Below, piece after piece: positions 17,986 to 23,200 of a stretch of DNA of 23,200 nt (position 1 is the stretch's first letter; every line of letters begins with the position of its first letter). Source of the DNA: Ochromonadaceae sp. CCMP2298 (Eukaryota; Sar; Synurophyceae; Ochromonadales; Ochromonadaceae); contig MU633799.1 of assembly GCA_026770595.1 (NCBI GenBank), positions 1-23,200 of the forward strand. The letters are read 5' to 3'. Under the pieces are notes generated by a model. The model was not told the DNA's origin and did not search any database. It was given only the letters and a program-made list of their open reading frames with translations. Made by a program: the position numbers and the translations under genes.

Positions 17986-18447
17986 GGCGAGATTACCGAC
18001 GAGCGAGTCAGCTGATTACTGATCTCCCGAAAGGACTTCCCGCAGCGAATCGCAGAACCGAACCCTCTGCTTTCATCTCCGCGAATCCGTGCCGCACATT
18101 CGCTGTTCAAAAAAATCGGTTTCTGTACATTTTCTCGTGTTTTTTGCTTTTTTTACGCAAATATTTCCCAAAAAAACGAATATATTAGACGAATTGTCAT
18201 ATATTAAAAGATATTATATATCTGTTCAACTTGTGACTTGCGTCCGCTCCATAGGCATGGAAAGTGTTGGAGTATGTACAATATACATGTATTGTCATCA
18301 CATATAGTGATGTCATGCTAGGTACAGACGTCTATACGTAGTATGGGCGTATGTAGGTAGGTCGTGTGTATGTGTATGGATGGTATGCGTATGCGTACGC
18401 GTATGCGTATGCGTATGAGCATGGAGGTATCGGCATATGGGTAAGGC
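17986..18447. other. Intergenic region upstream of the methyltransferase gene and downstream of the fusion gene
   Basis: About 460 bases. The right part holds simple-sequence DNA: an imperfect GTATGC/GCGTAT repeat at about 18383-18417, preceded by GTAGGTAGGT and TGTGTATG runs. AT-rich stretches occur at 18100-18215. No further gene is visible. Confidence 0.5.
18383..18417. repeat. (GTATGC)n microsatellite
   Basis: About six imperfect copies of GTATGC, including a central GCGTACGC palindrome, lie 30 bases downstream of the stop codon of the long minus-strand gene. Confidence 0.88.
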
Positions 18448-21400
18448 CTAAGAGCTGATGCGTATGAATTTTGGCGTGTACACGGACCTGTAGTCTGCGT
18501 CGTACAGCACCTCAGGGTGGCCCAGTGTGTTGGACACGTAAGACACGATGACGTCCAGAGGGCCCACGTGGGTGCCCTGGGGGGTTAGGGGCGTGGGAGG
18601 GTGCTGGGGGGTTAGGGGGGTGGGGGTGCTGGGGGTCGTGAGCATATCTGGGTGTGCCTTGGCTGCATAGGTCATGAGCTGCCAGCGCTGCTCCACGGGC
18701 GCCACGTAGGAGCAATTCCAAGGTAAGGGAGAGAAGAGCGCCTGTTGGGGTGTGGCGCACACCTGCACGTGCTTCTCTAGGAAGTGCAGGCTAACTGAGA
18801 GCCACTGCTGCCCTCTTGGGTCGTAGTGCAGGCTGGCCTCGCTCACTAGGGGGGAGAAGGCGGCGAAGGGCGCGCCCACAGTCCCTACTGCCCCTACTGT
18901 CCCTGCTCCCACCCCTGCTCCCGCTCCCGCTGGTGTCCCTGCTCCCACTCCCGCCCCTGCTACCTCTGCCGCCGTAACGAAGCGCACCTCCTCCAGTCGC
19001 AGGTCATACAGCGCCCTAGCAGACACACGCCCCACCACCTGCTGCCCCTGGTCAGTGCCCCCATCTGCCATCTGCGATGCATGCTGTTGCCCACCGATCA
19101 GTACGAGCTCCTCCCCTGCCTTAGCGAAGCGCCCCCCCCCGGCCCCTGATATGGCCATCCACTTAACACGCCCCGTGGGTAGGCTAGGGAAATATTTGTG
19201 TCGGTACTCCCACATGTCTGGGGGGTCGTAGGGGTTCTCCACCACCAGTAGCAATCCACCGAAGTCCTTAAAGCGCAGGGGCTCGTCCTCCTGTGCGCAG
19301 ACGACATCTGCCAGCACGAACAGCTTGACCATTGATTGCATGGTGTCCGCACCCCCCGTTGGAATCTCAGGGGATATTATGGCCGTAAATCCTCCCAGTG
19401 GCCACAGTTTCTGCCTGTCTTTTGCACACTCTGCGCCTCCCCGTCCAGGAGGCACCTTGAAGAGCGCAGAGGGCGTGCCCGCGCTGTCCATGGACCAGTA
19501 GTAGCGCGCGCTGGTGACTGTGCGCTCGACCGCTGCTGATGCGCCCACGCCTCCGCCCCCGCTGCCCTTCCCACCGCCCTCCCCGATCCCGCCCTCAGTG
19601 CCCCTGCCCTCGCCCTGATCGAGCGTGGTGACACCCACGGAGTTTGAGACCAAGGTGGAGAATTCTTTAACTCGGCGCTCTGGCGTAGATACACCCACGA
19701 GCGAGTCGCCGAACAGCCACAGCAGCTTGTCCGCCTGTGAGCCAGAGGTAGAAACGGAGGCAGGGCTAGATCCAGAGGAGGCAGAGGCGGCCAGAGCGAG
19801 CGCGTTGGGCAGCGCTACAGACGCCGCCACATCGGCCCCCAGCCAGCCCATGCGCTGCGCAGAGAACACCTGGTCGTATGCCTCCACGCGCCTGACCGCG
19901 TACTGGGCAGTCTGGTCCTTGCTGTGACCGATGGAGGATAGGGCAGACCAGTTGAACCTGTACTGGACGTCGTCCATCTGCGCCATCTCATCGACTTTCA
20001 GCGCCATTATCGCGCACACTGTGTGGATAACGGAGTCCGCCCAGAGGGTAGAGGCGATGGTCAGAGTGGAGTTGCTCCCCCCCTGCTCGAGGTCTCCAGT
20101 AGCAGCCAGCAGTCGCAGGCACTGGGGACTGTCCCATACAGACACGTGGCTGGCCTCGAAGTTGTGGTAAACCTTGCGCCTGGGCCAGGAGGACAGCTGC
20201 CCGCAGGACGCATAGGAGGAGGAGGCGGAGGAGGAGGAGGAGGAGGCGGCGGAAGCGCACAGCGAGCGCGCCAATTCCCATATATCGTCTGCGCACTCAG
20301 GCCTGTCCTCCAGCACCCCTATGTAGCCCAGACGCCTGCCCGCCCCCTGTAGTCTCTGGAATATGTTGAACCGAACCGTTGTACGGAACTTGGAGTCGTC
20401 GGCGAAGCGAAGGGTCCAGCGGTAGCCGGCCAGTTTGAGCTGCCTTATGGCCTCGTACCGGAAGAACAGCGAGCTGTCCCGCATCTCGGCGCTGTCACTG
20501 GAGCAACTCTGTCTTCGCTGGTGGTTCGCAGAGCTGCGCAGCCTGACGCCCTGGAAGCTCGCAAGTGCCCTAAGACGTGGGTGTAGGGACACCTGATTGG
20601 GGTCGAAGGTACCCCCCTCACTATAGAAGATCACCACGGGTGTGGGGTGAAGGGACAGATACTGCTCGTAGAGGCTGTTGAGTGTCGTGGCGATGGTACT
20701 CTCGCGCCCCCCGTAGCCGAATGAGAAGAACACTGCCTTGCTGACGTCTGCTCGGTCCATCGGGGTAGGACCGCGGAGGCTGTGCCGGCTGCCCAGAGGC
20801 GTGCTCTCTATGCTCTCTCTCTCTATGCTCTGTCTCTCTTTGCTCCCTTTGCTATCTCTCTCTTTGAGAAAGGGGGTGTAGCGCACAGTGGCAGTGTGAG
20901 GGTTGGAGACGTTGAGGCTAGTGCTGTTGTAGGTGAGGTTGCCGCCAAGGGCCTCCTGGCACACCCACTTGTCGTAGTAGCTGCACTCCATAGCCACAAA
21001 GGGGTCCATGTGGGGCATAGGCAGGCCCTTCGGAGTCTGGTCGATGAATGGCTCGTGTTTGTAGCCAATGTCCGAGAAAGAGTGGATCTGCCTCTTGTTC
21101 AGGAGCATGGTCACTCCTATCGTGTGCAGGGGGGCGTCCCCCCAGCGCAGTGTATAAATGCCCCCCAATTCGTCTACATGCTGCATGTACTCGAGCCACA
21201 AAGGGTCTTTCCACACAGAGAGGTGGCTGATCTCGAGATTGTTGTAGAAGACAACGCCACGGGGCCAGCGCATGAACAGCGACTCGTTGTGGGCCTGTGC
21301 CTGTGCCTGCCCCTGCCTCTGCCCCTGTGCCTGCTCCTGCCCCTGTACCTGCCCTTGCCTCTGTCCCTGTCGTGCCGGTATCACCGTGTCGTTATAGAAC

Positions 21401-23148
21401 CTCTCGCTGCTCTCCCACAGGTTCTGCACGCACACTGGATCGTCCTCCACCATATTCGTAAACGCGTACTTCTTCCCATTCTCTCTCATGTACCGAAACA
21501 GGTCGTACCCCACAGGCGCAGTGATCAAGCTGTCATCATCAAGACGCATCACATACTCGTACTCCGTGTAGCCCAATTTGCTCAAATATGTGTGCACCTG
21601 GGAGGAGTGGAATCGACACATATGCCTATACCCCAGGGTGCTGGTGGCAGGCGCACACGGAGTACGCTCGGGTATTAGGACACCTGAGGGCATCTGGGGC
21701 ACGGTGAATGTGAGCCGAACGAAGCGCAGTTTCATATAAGGCACTGCTCGCTGTATGGTCTTCTCGTCAGCGGGGCGTAGGTCTTCGTGGAATATGACTA
21801 CTGGGTAGTGCGGGAAGTCGCGCCAGAAGTTTTCGTAGAGTGACTGCAGAGCGCTGCTGAGACGGCGGGTGCGCACGCGCTGTGAGAGGAGGTAGATGAC
21901 TGCCTTGATGGGTCGGTGCCACGAGGGGGTGGTGGCGGAGGGCACGAGGCCTTGGTGTTGGTTGTAGAAGAGGTCTGCGTGTATGAAGGAGTACTCCGTG
22001 GCGAGGGGCTGGCCTCCGGCTATGCAGGGCTGCAGGTTGATCTCTCTGCTGAAAGGTAAAAAGCCGTGATTGGAGGCACCGACGAAGAAGGCCTCGGCTT
22101 CACGCATAGATGAGTAGTGCAGCTCGATCAGCAGCTGCCCCACTGGGAGGCTCGTCTGGAAGAGTCGCTCGAACACTCCCCACTCGCCCCCCTCTATGTC
22201 CACCTTGAGCACATTGACGAAGCTGTGCTTGAGGCGATGCATGATGTCGTGCAGCTGCTCGTTCAGCGAGTGAACGGTGGATGTGCCGCTGCTTACCCCC
22301 ATAGCCACCTTGTGCAATCGGATGCGCGAGCGCTGCTCGTCGGTGAGCGCGCTTGCGAGGTTGTGAAAGGGAAGCTGGCCGATCGTCGGATCGAACGCGT
22401 GGATATCGCAGCTGGTGCGGCGCAGCACCTCTGCCTCGAAGCTAATATCTGTGCTGACACCGAACGAGTACATCACACACTTCTCCTCCAGCGCTAGATG
22501 GCTCATCCCGCATATCCACTTGCCCCCCTCGCCCATCTTTCCTAGCCGCTGTATGTCTGGACAAGAGACCTGGGGTGGGTACAGGTCCCATACGTTTACG
22601 CCAGTGGAAGTGCTGAACGGGTCCACGCTCTCGATGGCAAAGCTAGAGATGCCGGGGTGGTAGTTCGCTTGGCTGCGCGCCTGGGCGTGCAGCCACTGCT
22701 TGGAGAAGTGCGACGCGCTGGGGCTGAAGTCCAAGTTGACCAAGTCCAGGTCGAAGGCGAGGCGGCTGCTCTGCCCGATCGTCAGGTACACGAACAGACT
22801 GCCACCAAAGAGCATCACGAAGCAGAGCGCAAAGAGAGCCCGGCATATCAGGAAGTTTGGAGGGCACTTCGCCGCTCTGGCATGATTATCGAAGCCTCGA
22901 TTGAAGCTTCTGCTGGGAGACAGAGTCATGACTTGCCTACAGTCTTGGGGCCACAGCGCCGCGACAGTGCCGACGAAAATGACTCTGCCATCGATGCCAG
23001 TCAAAACAAGAACTGAAGAGGAAGAAGATGCTGGTGGATGTGGGTTAACTTTAGGTGGATCCGGGGAACCAGGGAACCAGGGAACTTGGGAAACTGGGAA
23101 GGAATCTCCTTTTTCTTTTGCCCCTCTCTTAGGCACAAGCAGGAGCAT
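18448..23148 (-). CDS. Type II membrane fusion: methyltransferase + GT15 + degenerate GT15 + beta-propeller
   Basis: One open frame of 1566 codons. The ATG at 23148 is the most upstream; the ATG at 22929 (residue 74) is more likely, because it puts a short basic tail before the single membrane segment (ICRALFALCFVMLFGGSLFVYL, ~100-122), the normal Golgi type II layout. Numbers here count from 23148. Residues ~200-395: METTL24-type methyltransferase (GGKWICGMSHL, CVMYSFGVSTDISFE, DIHAFDPT, VLKVDIEGGEW). Residues ~415-700: GT15 (Kre2/Mnt1-like) glycosyltransferase with YVMRLDDDS, NNLEISHLSVW and LRWGDAPLHTIG. Residues ~800-1075: a second GT15-like copy with RFADDS, HNFEASHVSVW and LWADSVIH, partly degenerate. 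Residues ~1140-1560: a region opening LLWLFGDSLVG, as in DUF4185/five-bladed propellers. Gln-Gly and Ser-Ala runs interrupt both GT15 copies. The predicted role is lumenal synthesis and methylation of a mannose-containing glycan. No intron is needed. Confidence 0.86.
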   Translation of the reverse strand: MLLLVPKRGAKEKGDSFPVSQVPWFPGSPDPPKVNPHPPASSSSSVLVLTGIDGRVIFVGTVAALWPQDCRQVMTLSPSRSFNRGFDNHARAAKCPPNFLICRALFALCFVMLFGGSLFVYLTIGQSSRLAFDLDLVNLDFSPSASHFSKQWLHAQARSQANYHPGISSFAIESVDPFSTSTGVNVWDLYPPQVSCPDIQRLGKMGEGGKWICGMSHLALEEKCVMYSFGVSTDISFEAEVLRRTSCDIHAFDPTIGQLPFHNLASALTDEQRSRIRLHKVAMGVSSGTSTVHSLNEQLHDIMHRLKHSFVNVLKVDIEGGEWGVFERLFQTSLPVGQLLIELHYSSMREAEAFFVGASNHGFLPFSREINLQPCIAGGQPLATEYSFIHADLFYNQHQGLVPSATTPSWHRPIKAVIYLLSQRVRTRRLSSALQSLYENFWRDFPHYPVVIFHEDLRPADEKTIQRAVPYMKLRFVRLTFTVPQMPSGVLIPERTPCAPATSTLGYRHMCRFHSSQVHTYLSKLGYTEYEYVMRLDDDSLITAPVGYDLFRYMRENGKKYAFTNMVEDDPVCVQNLWESSERFYNDTVIPARQGQRQGQVQGQEQAQGQRQGQAQAQAHNESLFMRWPRGVVFYNNLEISHLSVWKDPLWLEYMQHVDELGGIYTLRWGDAPLHTIGVTMLLNKRQIHSFSDIGYKHEPFIDQTPKGLPMPHMDPFVAMECSYYDKWVCQEALGGNLTYNSTSLNVSNPHTATVRYTPFLKERDSKGSKERQSIERESIESTPLGSRHSLRGPTPMDRADVSKAVFFSFGYGGRESTIATTLNSLYEQYLSLHPTPVVIFYSEGGTFDPNQVSLHPRLRALASFQGVRLRSSANHQRRQSCSSDSAEMRDSSLFFRYEAIRQLKLAGYRWTLRFADDSKFRTTVRFNIFQRLQGAGRRLGYIGVLEDRPECADDIWELARSLCASAASSSSSSASSSYASCGQLSSWPRRKVYHNFEASHVSVWDSPQCLRLLAATGDLEQGGSNSTLTIASTLWADSVIHTVCAIMALKVDEMAQMDDVQYRFNWSALSSIGHSKDQTAQYAVRRVEAYDQVFSAQRMGWLGADVAASVALPNALALAASASSGSSPASVSTSGSQADKLLWLFGDSLVGVSTPERRVKEFSTLVSNSVGVTTLDQGEGRGTEGGIGEGGGKGSGGGGVGASAAVERTVTSARYYWSMDSAGTPSALFKVPPGRGGAECAKDRQKLWPLGGFTAIISPEIPTGGADTMQSMVKLFVLADVVCAQEDEPLRFKDFGGLLLVVENPYDPPDMWEYRHKYFPSLPTGRVKWMAISGAGGGRFAKAGEELVLIGGQQHASQMADGGTDQGQQVVGRVSARALYDLRLEEVRFVTAAEVAGAGVGAGTPAGAGAGVGAGTVGAVGTVGAPFAAFSPLVSEASLHYDPRGQQWLSVSLHFLEKHVQVCATPQQALFSPLPWNCSYVAPVEQRWQLMTYAAKAHPDMLTTPSTPTPLTPQHPPTPLTPQGTHVGPLDVIVSYVSNTLGHPEVLYDADYRSVYTPKFIRISS
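18579..18635 (+). other. Potential G-quadruplex with duplicated GGGGGGTTAGGGG
   Basis: The plus strand (template strand of the fusion gene) reads GGGGGG-TTA-GGGG-CGT-GGG-A-GGG, then repeats GGGGGG-TTA-GGGGGG-T-GGGGG. In protein it gives the doubled LTPQ.../PTPLTPQ tract. Confidence 0.7.
18868..18963 (-). repeat. In-frame GTVGAV/AGAGVGAG minisatellite in the fusion gene
   Basis: Imperfect 6- and 9-base units (CCCTACTGT / CCTGCTCCC on the plus strand) code for AGAGVGAGT... GTVGAVGTVGA within the propeller region. The same peptide phrase occurs in the ATRIP-like gene. Confidence 0.8.
21296..21378 (-). repeat. Gln-Gly repeat insert in the first GT15 domain
   Basis: Degenerate 6-base units (CTGCCC/CTGTGC on the plus strand) code for GQRQGQVQGQEQAQGQ and QGQAQAQA, inserted between the LWE helix and the NNLEI strand of GT15. 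The second GT15-like copy has a poly-Ser/Ala run at the matching place (coded near 20205-20260). Confidence 0.85.
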
Positions 23149-23200
23149 TCGTGGATCTGTTTAGGTTCCTACCTGTTTACGAGTATGAGGGCGAGCCACA
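23149..23200. other. Window edge upstream of the fusion gene
   Basis: Only 52 bases remain; nothing can be assigned. The promoter of the fusion gene lies here or beyond, or within 22930-23148 if the internal ATG is used. Confidence 0.4.

Noticed and set aside
20782-21678. 298-codon plus-strand ORF opposite the GT15 domain.
   Set aside because: Composition (Leu, Val, His, Arg-rich) is typical of a shadow frame; the minus strand has conserved GT15 motifs.
22930-23148. Residues 1-73 of the long fusion ORF as true protein.
   Set aside because: Not fully excluded, but the tract is Pro/Ser-rich with no domain, and starting at 22929 gives a normal type II anchor; kept as an alternative start only.

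Overview
The window is nuclear DNA of a eukaryote, probably a unicellular alga or other protist. Several genes are interrupted by short GT-AG introns of about 70-140 bases, there are eukaryotic tRNA-Lys(CTT) genes with internal A and B boxes and T-run terminators, and one protein carries ankyrin repeats of the 'GHL-VL-WLRAQ-PPCPW' kind, which I associate with algae and other protists. The taxon cannot be fixed from the sequence alone. Intergenic gaps are about 200-650 bases.

Layout, left to right: tRNA-Lys (118-190, -); a five-part-architecture gene with coiled coil and C-terminal helical region that looks like ATRIP (439-3339, +, 4 exons); a CUE plus Smr-domain protein resembling the no-go-decay nuclease Cue2/N4BP2 (3619-4989, -); a cytochrome P450 rebuilt from four exons (5392-7169, +); a membrane-anchored DUF218 protein (7395-8324, -); a second tRNA-Lys in opposite orientation (8720-8792, +), the core of a ~208-base inverted repeat that encloses the four preceding genes; an unrecognised membrane protein (8987-9844, +); a coiled-coil protein rebuilt from four exons (10487-12504, -); an array of short palindromes and direct repeats (12875-13096); a FLYWCH-like zinc-finger ORF (13169-13636, +) whose 3' end overlaps that of an acidic/glutamine-rich protein (13630-14556, -); an ankyrin protein (14830-15468, +); a MidA-like SAM methyltransferase with C-terminal TPRs (15834-17985, -, 3 exons); and a ~1500-residue type II membrane protein (18448-22929 or 23148, -).

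The genes do not form one pathway; they read as ordinary scattered eukaryotic genes. The most unusual item is the last gene: a single chain that joins a METTL24-type methyltransferase domain, a GT15 mannosyltransferase-like domain, a second degenerate GT15-like domain and a DUF4185-like beta-propeller, behind one membrane anchor. It suggests a Golgi enzyme that builds and methylates a surface glycan. Other points worth a look are the P450 without its ExxR motif, the palindrome array, the inverted tRNA duplication, and the same GTVGAV-coding minisatellite in two unrelated genes.
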